From: Blastocatellia bacterium
Lineage (GTDB): Bacteria; Acidobacteriota; Blastocatellia; Pyrinomonadales; Pyrinomonadaceae
Direction of reading: 5' to 3'
NCBI GenBank assembly: GCA_013697915.1
Contig: JACCVY010000151.1
Span: 1 to 33,697 of the forward strand
DNA length: 33,697 nucleotides
Of the stretch, positions 1-7,989 are shown one piece after another. Numbering within the stretch: the stretch's first letter is position 1; each line of letters starts with the position of its first letter. A program made the translations under genes and the position numbers. The notes beneath the pieces are model-generated. The model was not told the origin of the DNA. It saw only the letters and a program-made list of their open reading frames with translations, and did no database searches.

Positions 1-81
1 GTAAACGCGCTCGTCTTCACAACGCTGATTGTTATTGCGACATCTGAACAACCATGGCGAAAAGAAGTTATTACCGAATGA
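1..81 (+). CDS. C-terminal end of an upstream gene (partial)
   Basis: Frame 1 is open from the window edge to a TGA at 79-81 and encodes about 26 residues: a hydrophobic stretch (LVFTTLIVIAT) followed by a charged tail ending EVITE. This would suit the last membrane helix of a polytopic protein. The TGA overlaps the ATG at 78 in the classic ATGA arrangement, which is the main reason to think it is real and co-translated with the TPR gene. Nothing more can be said about its function from 26 residues, and the open frame could be chance. Confidence 0.35.
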   Translation, partial: VNALVFTTLIVIATSEQPWRKEVITE

Positions 82-2000
82 TGATTAGATCCGCCGCATT
101 CAATCGTTTGCTGGCGCTGCTGTTGGCCTTTTCTTTTGGAACGGCCTTCGCCAGCGTTCTGGTTCCGCAATCCGGCGGCGCGAGTGCGTTTCAAGGTCAG
201 GACATTATGGGCGGCGCAGCGATCGTGTTTAAGCGCCCCCAACGCGTGCGTGACCTTGTGGGTGGCGCATCATTGTTAGTGGTGCGGCGCGCACCACGAA
301 CGCCTCGCCCTGAAGTTGCGCGCAATAGCCCTGACCGCCGGCGGCCACGTCCGCAACCCGGCGAGCCTGAGGTTGTGGATGTAAAAATGTCCGACGCCGA
401 TCAAGCTGAGGCGTACAAGGCGCAGGGTAATACTTACTACGATCTCGGGGACTTTGCTCATGCAATCGAAGCGTATCTGAATGCGGCCAAGCACCTACCC
501 AAAGACGCCACGATTTATAACAACCTCGGCGCCGCGTACTTCAGCAGCGGAAAAAATGCCGACTCAGTAGCAGCCTTCAAGAAAGCTCTCGCTGCAAAAC
601 CCGACGATGCGGATGCTTTCTACAATCTGGGCATCGCATACGCAGCCGGCGAAAAGCAAGCCGACGCGTTGGCAGCGTTCAATGAAGCGGTGCGTCTCAA
701 GCCTGATTGGGCAGAGGCTTTTAACGCGCTGGGCGATACTTATCTCGGCCTCAATCGATTCGCCGAGGCGGCCAAAGCCTATGAAGAAGTTGTCCGGCGG
801 CAACCCGACAATGCTGCCGCGTTCAGCAACCTGGGTTTTGCTTACGATCGATTGAACATGGAGGCCCAATCAATCGCAGCCCTGCAGAAAACAGTCAAGC
901 TGAAACCCAACGACGCGGTTGCTTACAACAATCTCGGCGCTAGTCTCTATAAGAGCGGAAACTATAAGGATGCTATTGAGGCTTTCAGCAATTCGCTGCG
1001 AATCAATCCTGCCGACGCTGAAGCGCTCAACAATCTGGGCGCTGCCTATTACATCAGCGAACAATACAGCAATGCTCTGGAAAAGTTTTCTCAAGCAGCA
1101 ACAGCTACTCCGCAATCTGCTGAGTTTCAATACAATCTCGGGAACGCTTATTACATGTTGGGCAAGTTTCCAGAGGCCACCAAGGCTTATCGGGAGGCAA
1201 TACGACTAAAGCCTGACTATGCCGAGGCGCGAACGAATTTGGGAAGTTTGCTAATCGTCATGAACGATCCGCAACAAGCGGCGACCGAGCTGCAAGAGGC
1301 AATTCGTTTACAGTCCGACAATCCAGTGGCTCATAACAATCTTGGTTATGCTTTTTCGCAAATTGGCGAACACAGCGAGAAAGCCGAAGCCCAGCAGTAT
1401 TATCAAAAGGCGTTAGCTGCTTACAAAGAGGCCTTGCGTCTTCGGCCAAACTATCCGAAAGCGCTTAATAATCTCGGCCTGATTCTTAACAAGCTTGGAG
1501 ATTATCCGGGCGCTATCGAAAACACAAAAAAGGCATTGCAGCTGCGACCTGACTTTCCAGAAGCCTATTACAATCTGGGAACGGCTTATTTCAACCTGCG
1601 GCAATTCAAAGAAGCAATCGCCGCCTTCCAAAAAGCGATCGAGCTTAAGCCAGACTTCATCGATGCCTACAATAACCTTGGCGCAGCGTCTTATCAGACT
1701 GGAGACTTTGATCAAGCCATCGCGGCTTATGTAAAGACACTTTCCCTGCGTCCGGACAGTGCCGAAACCCAAAACAACCTGGGAAAGCTTTACGTCAGGA
1801 CGAAACGTTATCAGGAGGCCGTCACGTCCTTTAAGGCTGCGATTGCGCTCAAGCCAAGCTACGCTGAGGCCCATTTCAATTTGGCCGTGGCCTACACGGC
1901 GGCGGGCAACAAGCTGGGGGCTCTGGAGGAATATCGGACTTTAAAAACTCTCAATCCGCGGCTTGCGGACGAGTTTTATCAGCGGTTCGTCAAGAAATAG
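54..2000 (+). CDS. Exported protein with about 15 TPR repeats
   Basis: The N-terminus has basic residues followed by a hydrophobic segment (about residues 18-36, LLALLLAFSFGTAFA), so the protein is likely exported to the periplasm. A short Pro/Arg-rich linker follows (about 78-105). From about residue 115 to the end there are roughly fifteen 34-residue TPR units with the usual signature (NNLG.AY at the start of helix A, A...F..A..L.P at the end of helix B). One unit near residues 430-465 carries an extra ~10 residues. TPR arrays are protein-binding scaffolds, often found beside exopolysaccharide or secretion genes. The start at 54 gives eight extra residues; ATG 78 overlaps the upstream stop and is at least as likely. 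The partner is unknown. The fold is certain and the role is not. Confidence 0.9.
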   Translation: MAKRSYYRMMIRSAAFNRLLALLLAFSFGTAFASVLVPQSGGASAFQGQDIMGGAAIVFKRPQRVRDLVGGASLLVVRRAPRTPRPEVARNSPDRRRPRPQPGEPEVVDVKMSDADQAEAYKAQGNTYYDLGDFAHAIEAYLNAAKHLPKDATIYNNLGAAYFSSGKNADSVAAFKKALAAKPDDADAFYNLGIAYAAGEKQADALAAFNEAVRLKPDWAEAFNALGDTYLGLNRFAEAAKAYEEVVRRQPDNAAAFSNLGFAYDRLNMEAQSIAALQKTVKLKPNDAVAYNNLGASLYKSGNYKDAIEAFSNSLRINPADAEALNNLGAAYYISEQYSNALEKFSQAATATPQSAEFQYNLGNAYYMLGKFPEATKAYREAIRLKPDYAEARTNLGSLLIVMNDPQQAATELQEAIRLQSDNPVAHNNLGYAFSQIGEHSEKAEAQQYYQKALAAYKEALRLRPNYPKALNNLGLILNKLGDYPGAIENTKKALQLRPDFPEAYYNLGTAYFNLRQFKEAIAAFQKAIELKPDFIDAYNNLGAASYQTGDFDQAIAAYVKTLSLRPDSAETQNNLGKLYVRTKRYQEAVTSFKAAIALKPSYAEAHFNLAVAYTAAGNKLGALEEYRTLKTLNPRLADEFYQRFVKK

Positions 2001-2061
2001 CGGTGGTTTGCCCCTTTATAAAGGTATCTTGAGGAATCCGCCCAATCAGACGCGAAAAGCG

Positions 2062-2090
2062 TTGACCTGTTGGATAAACCGCTGTAAACT
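2062..2090 (+). promoter_or_regulatory. Predicted sigma70-type promoter for the FecR-like gene
   Basis: TTGACC (2062-2067), a 17-base spacer and TAAACT (2085-2090) lie 65 bases upstream of the ATG at 2155. Transcription would start near 2097. The spacing and -35 box are good, the -10 box is fair. This suggests the FecR-like gene has its own promoter rather than only reading through from the TPR gene. Confidence 0.45.
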
Positions 2091-2154
2091 GCGGCCACTC
2101 AGGGCGAAAAACCAGTTCTTGCCAGCGCGTCACCAAGCGAAGGGATAATTAACT

Positions 2155-2823
2155 ATGAATATAAGACAACGGAAAAGTATGAAAGCAATCGCCATATTTG
2201 CGGCATTTGCTGTAGCCCAGATATCCATTCAATTGAGTTTTGCCAGCACCGTCTCGCCCTCCTACGCGATGCTGGTGCAGCAGCAACTCATAGTCAGAGT
2301 AAGCACCAGTGGCAACCGGCCCATCCAGGTCAACGGCAACAGTACAGCCAGTGGCGGCAGCTTGGCGACGGGCGCCATCATTGAAACACCGGACGGCACC
2401 AGCGCGACGATTGATCTAGGCCCACTCGGAACTTTGGACCTTGCGCCGAATAGTAAGGTCGTGCTGGAATTCGATTGCCCGCCGGCCCCGCCGACTCCTC
2501 CTCCAGCGGGAACAGAACCCGAACCCTGCAAGGTAAAGGTGAAAGTGTTGGCAGGCTGTGTAGTTCTCAAGACTAAGAAGGGCACACAAGGTCAAATCGA
2601 CACCGAACAACAAGAGAAAATCCACGAGAGTAATAAGAAGGGCGGAGGCGCACCTCTCAACTTCTGTGCGCTTGGCGCCGCAGCTGCTACGGCAGCGGCC
2701 ACAACCGCAGGCGGAATCGGCGCAGGCACCATTGCTGCCGTCGTCGTCGCCGGTGGTCTGTTGACCGGTGGTCTTATCTTTGGTTTCAGTGGCGGTGGCA
2801 ATACCAGCCCCGGCACACCATAG
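2155..2823 (+). CDS. FecR-domain-like exported protein with hydrophobic Gly/Ala-rich C-terminus
   Basis: A signal-like segment (IAIFAAFAVAQISIQLSFAS) covers about residues 11-31. The middle (about 45-155) reads like a FecR-type beta domain: alternating small and polar residues with phrases such as GAIIETPDGTSATIDLG and LDLAPNSKVVLEF, then a Pro-rich loop and a C-x-V-K-V strand leading to GCVVLKTKKGT. A charged Gln/Lys/Glu linker precedes a C-terminal hydrophobic Gly/Ala run (about 172-215) that could anchor in a membrane. An AAGGGA ribosome-binding site precedes ATG 2155; a second in-frame ATG lies at 2179. In known FecR proteins the domain sits in the periplasm. Here no sigma factor or TonB receptor is adjacent, so a signalling role is not supported. 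It lies between two TPR genes and ends at its own terminator. Confidence 0.75.
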   Translation: MNIRQRKSMKAIAIFAAFAVAQISIQLSFASTVSPSYAMLVQQQLIVRVSTSGNRPIQVNGNSTASGGSLATGAIIETPDGTSATIDLGPLGTLDLAPNSKVVLEFDCPPAPPTPPPAGTEPEPCKVKVKVLAGCVVLKTKKGTQGQIDTEQQEKIHESNKKGGGAPLNFCALGAAAATAAATTAGGIGAGTIAAVVVAGGLLTGGLIFGFSGGGNTSPGTP

Positions 2824-2851
2824 GTCATCGCGCGTAGAACGCATTAAGAAG

Positions 2852-2889
2852 AAAAGCGTGCCCTCCGAAAGGAGCAGGCACGCTTTTTC
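2852..2889 (+). terminator. Rho-independent terminator after the FecR-like gene
   Basis: A strong stem pairs AAAAGCGTGCC plus CTCC with GGAG plus GGCACGCTTTTT around a GAAA loop (2867-2870), with only a two-base CA bulge. It is followed by a T-rich tract. It lies 29 bases after the stop codon at 2823, and its A-rich left flank could also let it act on the opposite strand. Confidence 0.85.
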
Positions 2890-2951
2890 TTTAGTCAATC
2901 CATCCTGAGTTGCTCAGCGCCCGGCTCAGCGCCCTAATAATTTCTAACATC

Positions 2952-4226
2952 GTGGACGCGAAAATCTTTAATCGAGCACCGGTTCGTTTGCTGCTGCTAC
3001 TGATCGCGATCGGCTTGTTCGCATGGATCGTTGTCTCGACAGCGCGCTTAGGTCTGTCGCGAATCTTCGTCAAATACTCCCTGGGTACAGGTAACCTGAT
3101 GGTGGCGGATAAGGCGATTGAAATGTCGCCCAAGGACGCGGAGGCGCATCGCGCGCGCGCAGCGGTGCTGACGCTTTCGCAGTCGCTCGGGGACTCTGCC
3201 GGCGAACTTGAGCGGGCTGTTTCTCTTCGCGCAGCAGATTATTCGCTTTGGGTGGACCTGGGCCTGGTTCGCGATCAAGTGGGAGATACTGCCGGCGCCC
3301 TGGCGGCCTTTGATGAAGCCGTGAAGCGCGCGCCCTTCTACGCGTTGCCGCGCTGGCAGCGCGGAAATTTGCTTTTGCGCCTCGGTCAGTACGATTCCGC
3401 ATTGAATGATTTGAATCAGTCGGCCCAGAGTAATCCGGAACTAATCCCAAACTTTATTGATCTTGCATGGAATCTTTCACATGGCGATCCAAAAGTTGTG
3501 CAGCAGATAGTCAGAATCAATAGCAAGACTGCACATACGGCAATGGCGAACTTCTTTGCGAGCCATGGGAAACCACAAGAAGCTATGTCTGAGTTTCAAG
3601 CTGCCGGCACAACTAATGATGACACCCGGCGCGACCTGATTAACAGACTCTTTGACAAGGGAAGTTTTGCAGAAGCTTATCAGGTCTGGAGCGCTGCTAA
3701 CGGAGTGACAGCAGCAGGCGAGCGACCACCCCATCAGATTTTTGATGGCGGCTTTGAGGCACCCTTGAGTTTTGACGAAGGCGGTTTTAGCTGGCGCATC
3801 CCGCGACGCTTGCAAGCAACCACCGTTTCCCTCGATTCCAGCCAACCGCATACCGGCTCGAAGAGCTTGAGAATTGAATTCGCGGGTGATTCCAATCCCG
3901 CAATCGATCTTGTTTCGCAACTGCTCTTAGTTGAACCGGCCCAACGCTACAAGATAAATTTCGCGGCGCGTTCGCAGGAGATTGTCAGTGGCGGATTGCC
4001 AATCATTACCGTGACCGACGCAGGTGCCGGCCATAAACGACTGGGCCAGTCGCTGCCATTGTTGAAAGGTTCGAGCAATTGGAACGTGAATAGTTTTGAG
4101 TTTGCTACGCAGCCCACTAGCAAGGCTGTTGTGCTTAGCGTTCAGCGGGAAGGATGTACGGCTGCACCGTGTCCGATCTTCGGCGCAATCTCGCTCGACA
4201 GCTTTTCTATCGAGCAGTTGAAATGA
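2952..4226 (+). CDS. Membrane-anchored TPR protein with C-terminal jelly-roll/CBM-like domain
   Basis: I prefer the GTG at 2952 (MDAKIFNRAP...), which places a single membrane helix (LLLLLIAIGLFAWIVVSTA) at about residues 11-29. The frame is also open from a TTG at 2910. The helix is followed by TPR-like helical pairs (SPKDAEAHRARAAVLTLS, SLWVDLGLVRDQVGDTAGALAAFDEAVKRAP, then LRLGQYDSALNDLNQS). The last ~165 residues form a separate module beginning IFDGGFEAPLSFDEGGFSWRI and containing HTGSKSLRIEF and YKINFAARSQEI. This pattern is typical of carbohydrate-binding beta-sandwich (CBM-like) domains. The layout suggests a protein at the outer face of the inner membrane in a polysaccharide-handling cluster. 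No catalytic motif is seen. Confidence 0.8.
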   Translation: MDAKIFNRAPVRLLLLLIAIGLFAWIVVSTARLGLSRIFVKYSLGTGNLMVADKAIEMSPKDAEAHRARAAVLTLSQSLGDSAGELERAVSLRAADYSLWVDLGLVRDQVGDTAGALAAFDEAVKRAPFYALPRWQRGNLLLRLGQYDSALNDLNQSAQSNPELIPNFIDLAWNLSHGDPKVVQQIVRINSKTAHTAMANFFASHGKPQEAMSEFQAAGTTNDDTRRDLINRLFDKGSFAEAYQVWSAANGVTAAGERPPHQIFDGGFEAPLSFDEGGFSWRIPRRLQATTVSLDSSQPHTGSKSLRIEFAGDSNPAIDLVSQLLLVEPAQRYKINFAARSQEIVSGGLPIITVTDAGAGHKRLGQSLPLLKGSSNWNVNSFEFATQPTSKAVVLSVQREGCTAAPCPIFGAISLDSFSIEQLK

Positions 4227-4300
4227 GTCTGCGGCGAACTCCTTTTTCCAGATTTCAAGGTCAATCCGTCTCAAACTAAGGACATGCACGAATCAACTAT

Positions 4301-4324
4301 GCCGAGGCTTAAAACCACCTCGGC
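4301..4324 (+). promoter_or_regulatory. Hairpin abutting the kinase start codon
   Basis: Perfect 7-bp arms GCCGAGG (4301-4307) and CCTCGGC (4318-4324) enclose a 10-base A-rich loop and end four bases before the ATG at 4329. The stretch where a ribosome-binding site should lie is inside the hairpin, and no T-tract follows, so it is a poor terminator. It may limit translation of the kinase gene, but no experiment supports this. Confidence 0.4.
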
Positions 4325-4328
4325 CTGA

Positions 4329-5168
4329 ATGAAAAAGGTCGACCGCCTGGGATGGGCGGAAGGCTTTGCGCTGAAATCCTACGGCGTGCGGATCGGCGTT
4401 CGGTCAAACGATGCCTCCGCCCTGGATCGTGTCTGCAAATATTTGCCCGCTGGTTGGCAAATTGGTACGACGCCGGTCGTGGACCGCGTCTATTCGATTT
4501 TGGTGGGAGGCGTGGGGCCGCGGGCTAACGTGCGGCGGTTTAGCTTGCTTTACGGAGATCACCTGCGCATTGCGCGGTCGACGAATCTCGAAGACGTTTT
4601 CGAGCGGTTCGAATCTGATTTGCGTTTGTTCGTGGGTGAATTTGCCCCTCATCGTGTCTTCGTTCATGCGGGCGTGGTTGCTTGGAGGGGAAACGCGATT
4701 GTAATCCCAGGCCGTAGTTATTCGGGAAAATCCACCCTGGTGGCCGCGCTGGTTCGGGCCGGAGCAACGTATTATTCCGATGAGTACGCTGTATTTGACT
4801 CGAAGGGCCTGGTGCACCCTTTTGCAAAACCTCTGGAAATTCGAGCTGAGGGTGAATTCAAACAAGCGCGAATCACAGTTGACGAGCTGGGTGGAAAGTC
4901 AGGAACGAAACCGCTGCCGGTCGGCTTGGTTCTAATGACAGGTTACAAGCGCGGTGCGAAATGGCGGCCGCGTAAGGTGTCACCTGGCAAAGGCGTTCTG
5001 GAAATGCTCTTTAACACTGTGTCGGCGCGGCGAAGTCCGGAAAAAGCCTTGTCCACTTTGAGACACGTAACGAAGAAGGCGGAAGTTCTTAAGGGCACGA
5101 GAGGTGATACAAGCGCCATTGTCGATGCGATTCTGAGAAGAATGGATCGAATTGCGGAACGTGGTTAA
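4329..5168 (+). CDS. HPr-kinase-like P-loop kinase (HprK-related)
   Basis: This 279-residue protein has a clear Walker A motif at residues 128-136 (GRSYSGKST) followed by ALVRAGATYYSDEYAVFD, where D151-E152 occupy the Walker-B-like position of the HprK/PckA kinase fold. The N-terminal ~125 residues are a family-specific region with no recognised domain. It lacks the N-terminal HPr-kinase regulatory domain and the signature C-terminal segment of true HprK/P, so it belongs to the stand-alone HprK-related group. Relatives occur in exosortase/exopolysaccharide clusters and in lasso-peptide clusters, where some phosphorylate the peptide. The stop codon at 4326-4328 fixes 4329 as the earliest start. 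The nucleotidyltransferase begins 21 bases downstream, so the two are probably co-transcribed. The substrate is unknown. Confidence 0.85.
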   Translation: MKKVDRLGWAEGFALKSYGVRIGVRSNDASALDRVCKYLPAGWQIGTTPVVDRVYSILVGGVGPRANVRRFSLLYGDHLRIARSTNLEDVFERFESDLRLFVGEFAPHRVFVHAGVVAWRGNAIVIPGRSYSGKSTLVAALVRAGATYYSDEYAVFDSKGLVHPFAKPLEIRAEGEFKQARITVDELGGKSGTKPLPVGLVLMTGYKRGAKWRPRKVSPGKGVLEMLFNTVSARRSPEKALSTLRHVTKKAEVLKGTRGDTSAIVDAILRRMDRIAERG

Positions 5169-5189
5169 CGTTCACGGAGTTGCTCGCGT

Positions 5190-6263
5190 ATGAGTGGAAC
5201 CTTGAATGAGCAGGGCGAGCTGCTTGCGCGCGCATTGCGAGGCGCCTGGCGTGCCAATGATTTACCGCCATTCGATCTTTCGGAGAAGGAGTTAGACCAG
5301 GTCGCACCATTGCTGATGGGGTCGGGTGCAGCGGCGCTCGGCTGGCGCGTCGTGGATCACAGCCCGCTGCGCGAGTCTTCGTCGGGAGAACTGCTTCATC
5401 AGGCTTATCGCCTCCAGTCGTTACAAGCAGAGATACAGGAAGAAAAAATCGAAAAGGTGTTCCGGCTCCTGCGAGAGGCGGCGCTGGATGCGATTCTCGC
5501 CAAGGGTTGGGCGGCGGCGGAACTTTATCCGAATCGGACGCTCCGTCCCTATGGCGACATCGACATTTGTGTCCGCTCGCGTGATTACCGGTCCGTATCA
5601 GAGTTGTTCAGCAGTCCGGCGGGCAGTGACTGTTGGATCGACCTCCATCGACAGTTCTCCGAGATTGGCAATAGAAGTGTTGAGGAACTGTTCAGCAGAT
5701 CAAAGGTGCAGAGAGTTCGACAGGAAGAAGTGCGCGTTCTGGGTGACGAAGACCATTTCGCACTTTTATGCATTCATCTCTTGAAACACGGCGCCTGGCG
5801 ACCCTTATGGCTCTGCGATGTTGCGGCGGCAATGGAGTCTCGGCCGCCAACATTTGATTGGGAGTTATGTCTTGGCAAGGATCCCATCAGGGCAAGCTGG
5901 ATTCAGAGCGCGTGTGGCTTGGCGCAACGGCTACTTGGAGCCAGGACTGAAAAGTTACCGCAAAATATGCGAACGCTGGCGGTGCCGGAATGGCTGGTGG
6001 ACACAGTTTTACAGCAATGGTGCAACCCATTTGCTATGTTTCAAGCACCGATGAATCATCCGGTTGCTATGTCAGATGTCTGGCGGCGACCCTCAGGGCT
6101 AATCGACGGTTTGCGACAGCGTTGGCCGAATCCGATCATCGCGACCATCAGCGTCCACGGGCGCCTAAACGACTTGCCGCGCCTGCCTTATCAACTTGCA
6201 AACTGCATTGCGCGCGCAGTGCGCTTCCTGATTCCTGGCAGCGATGAATTGCGGGAACATTGA
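5190..6263 (+). CDS. Nucleotidyltransferase family protein (NTP_transf_5 type)
   Basis: This 357-residue protein carries the hallmark of the PF14907-type nucleotidyltransferases: ILAKGWAAAELYP with K105, then RPYGDIDICV with metal-binding D123 and D125. A conserved WIDLHRQF strand (about residue 150) and LLCIHLLKHGAW (about 190) follow, which also match the family. The C-terminal third is helical and less conserved. Such proteins are predicted to transfer a nucleotide or act as minimal nucleotidyltransferases; substrates are mostly unknown. A GGAG lies 12 bases before ATG 5190. The gene directly follows the HPr-kinase-like gene, and this kinase-nucleotidyltransferase pairing recurs in lasso-peptide and exopolysaccharide loci. 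Here neither the peptide cyclase/protease genes nor exosortase are visible. Confidence 0.85.
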   Translation: MSGTLNEQGELLARALRGAWRANDLPPFDLSEKELDQVAPLLMGSGAAALGWRVVDHSPLRESSSGELLHQAYRLQSLQAEIQEEKIEKVFRLLREAALDAILAKGWAAAELYPNRTLRPYGDIDICVRSRDYRSVSELFSSPAGSDCWIDLHRQFSEIGNRSVEELFSRSKVQRVRQEEVRVLGDEDHFALLCIHLLKHGAWRPLWLCDVAAAMESRPPTFDWELCLGKDPIRASWIQSACGLAQRLLGARTEKLPQNMRTLAVPEWLVDTVLQQWCNPFAMFQAPMNHPVAMSDVWRRPSGLIDGLRQRWPNPIIATISVHGRLNDLPRLPYQLANCIARAVRFLIPGSDELREH

Positions 6264-6271
6264 ATCTTGTT

Positions 6272-7018
6272 ATGAATAGTGCTCCGGTAATTTTAAGTTT
6301 GGAAACGGCAACGCTTGGCGGGAGCATTTTCCTGGCGCGCGGGACTGACGCCCTGGCCACCAGAGAAGGTGATTCTAAAGTCTCGCACTCGAACAGCATT
6401 CTGTCCGACATTAACGAATGTTTGAATGAGGCTGGTTTGAGGCCCGCGGACATTCAACTGTTTGCCTGCGCTTCCGGGCCAGGCAGCTTTACGGGTTTAA
6501 GAATTGGCATCGCGACGCTGAAAGCGTTAGCGGCCACGTTAGACCGGCCATGCGTCGGCGTGCCTACGCTTAATGCGATAGCGCAAAGTGCAGGTAGATC
6601 GAACGCAACCGTTGCGCTCTTGCCGGCCGGCCGCGGCGAAGTTTTCGCGCAAATGTTTTCTGTTTCTGCGGACGAACTGGTTGAACTTGATACCGCCGCT
6701 CATTTGTCGCCGCAAAAATTGATCGAACGTTACCAGAAATTTCCAAGTCTCGTTTGGACAGGACCGGGCGCAGTCTCTCATCGCGCGCTGCTGCGAGACT
6801 ACGCCGAGCAGCAGGCTATTACTTTTGTCGAGCGCATGGCGCAAACAGCTAACGACCTAAGCGGCTGGCAGCTGGCGCCGCATGTCGGCAATCTGGCCCA
6901 GAACGTTTCCGCACTGGCGCTGCGACTGTCTGCGGCGGGCCAAACTCAAACCGCTGAATCCCTTCGCGCCAACTACGTGCGGCCTTCCGACGCTGAGATT
7001 AACCGGTCATGGCAATAA
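6272..7018 (+). CDS. tsaB: tRNA threonylcarbamoyladenosine biosynthesis protein TsaB
   Basis: TsaB is the non-catalytic ASKHA-fold partner of TsaD in the complex that makes the t6A modification at tRNA position 37. The N-terminus has VILSLETAT, followed by HSNSILSDINECL and the diagnostic FACASGPGSFTGLRIGIATLKALA with VGVPTLNAIA. About 248 residues is slightly longer than the E. coli protein (231). I chose ATG 6272; a TTG at 6260 would overlap the preceding stop and add four residues. The last 10 bases overlap rimI, the usual tsaB-rimI coupling. tsaD and tsaE are not in the window. Confidence 0.95.
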   Translation: MNSAPVILSLETATLGGSIFLARGTDALATREGDSKVSHSNSILSDINECLNEAGLRPADIQLFACASGPGSFTGLRIGIATLKALAATLDRPCVGVPTLNAIAQSAGRSNATVALLPAGRGEVFAQMFSVSADELVELDTAAHLSPQKLIERYQKFPSLVWTGPGAVSHRALLRDYAEQQAITFVERMAQTANDLSGWQLAPHVGNLAQNVSALALRLSAAGQTQTAESLRANYVRPSDAEINRSWQ

Positions 7019-7524
7019 CCGAGCAAGTTTTTGAGAGACTCGCGAACGGCTTCTCCATAAGTCGAATGACCGAGCACGATTTGCTTGAAGTCGTGGAGAT
7101 CGAGGAGGAGTCCGGACTGAGCCGCTGGGGCTGGGCCGCCTACTATGCGGAATTACAGGGCAATAATCGTGACCTGATGCTGGTAGCGCGCGCGCCGGAA
7201 TCCAAAGCGCCGCGCGTTTCACACAAGCTTGCCTCCTACATTGTCGCGCGCGTCGGCGCAAACGAATTGCACATCAACAATGTCGCTGTTCGCGAGAGAT
7301 ATCGCCGGCAGGGCATAGGGCTTACGTTGCTGGGTCGCATTTTGGAAGTAGGCAGGCGCCGGGGTGTCAACGCCGCTTTTCTCGAGTTGCGTGCTGGAAA
7401 CGCGGCGGCGCTCTCACTTTATGAAAAGTGTGGCTTTCGCGTGACTGCGCGCCGGCAGAACTATTACTCAGAGCCAACTGAAGATGCGCTGGTGATGACA
7501 ATCCAACTGGGTCGAAACGCTTGA
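7009..7524 (+). CDS. rimI: Ribosomal-protein-alanine N-acetyltransferase RimI
   Basis: This GNAT-family acetyltransferase of 171 residues has the acetyl-CoA-binding motif A as RRQGIGLTLL (Q101-G104), preceded by the beta strand ELHINNVAVRERY and followed by FLELRAGNAAALSLYEKCGF. This is the RimI-type ending with the conserved N..A..LYEK.GF. RimI acetylates the N-terminal alanine of ribosomal protein S18 in E. coli; homologues can have wider targets. The ATG lies inside tsaB, so translation is probably coupled. The N-terminal IEEESGLSRWG is a variant of the usual family region; the rest is ordinary. Confidence 0.93.
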   Translation: MAITEQVFERLANGFSISRMTEHDLLEVVEIEEESGLSRWGWAAYYAELQGNNRDLMLVARAPESKAPRVSHKLASYIVARVGANELHINNVAVRERYRRQGIGLTLLGRILEVGRRRGVNAAFLELRAGNAAALSLYEKCGFRVTARRQNYYSEPTEDALVMTIQLGRNA

Positions 7525-7635
7525 TCCGTGCGAGTAATTGGGCTACCATTTTTTCGTGTCCCAAACATTTCTGAGAGGTCCGTCCGATCACCTCTCGCAA
7601 ACTATTCTTGCCAGTCCCATCGTCTGAAAGGAGAC

Positions 7636-7887
7636 ATGAGCGAAATGGACGTTACAACTGCGGATATGCTCAAGGAAGAACTGATTAATCAAGATCCCGC
7701 ATTCCGGGAATTAGCCCGGGAGCATACTCGATACGAACAACGGTTAAGTGAACTATCAGCCCTGGCTTATCCGAGCGATGAAGAACAACTGGAAGAGGTT
7801 ACGTTGAAGAAGAAAAAATTAGCCCTTAAAGATCAGATGTACTCCATAATGATGCAGCACCACAAAACTGAAAGTGTGAGTCACTAA
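7636..7887 (+). CDS. YdcH/DUF465 family small coiled-coil protein
   Basis: The frame is open from 7528, but AAAGGAG placed five bases before ATG 7636 decides the start, giving 83 residues. The body is a helical, highly charged segment: DPAFRELAREHTRYEQRLSEL, a break at AYPSDEEQ, then LKKKKLALKDQMYSIM. This matches the DUF465 (YdcH) pattern of two antiparallel helices with a conserved LK..KL.LKD. The function of this family is unknown. The open frame upstream of the ATG is probably leader sequence. A possible weak promoter (TTGATC-17-TACCAT, 7521-7549) lies upstream and a terminator lies downstream, so the gene may be a single transcription unit. Confidence 0.85.
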   Translation: MSEMDVTTADMLKEELINQDPAFRELAREHTRYEQRLSELSALAYPSDEEQLEEVTLKKKKLALKDQMYSIMMQHHKTESVSH

Positions 7888-7922
7888 CGTAGAGCGCAAG
7901 CTCAAGTCAAAGTTGATTGTCG

Positions 7923-7950
7923 GGGGACGCGGAAGTATCGCGTCCCCTTT
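7923..7950 (+). terminator. Rho-independent terminator after the DUF465 gene
   Basis: GGGGACGCG (7923-7931) pairs perfectly with CGCGTCCCC (7939-7947) around a 7-base loop and is followed by TTTCTT. It lies 36 bases after the stop at 7887 and separates this gene from psd. Confidence 0.8.
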
Positions 7951-7989
7951 CTTGCTACAGCGATAGTTTCCGGCGCTAAGTAGAATACG

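Noticed and set aside
1413-1874. 153-residue minus-strand frame inside the TPR gene
   Set aside because: Antisense shadow of a repetitive gene; the translation shows periodicity inherited from the 102-base TPR repeats and no domain of its own.
2416-2898. 160-residue minus-strand frame over the FecR-like gene
   Set aside because: It runs through the terminator and its Cys/Arg-rich product has no recognisable family; the plus strand has a signal peptide, ribosome-binding site and terminator.
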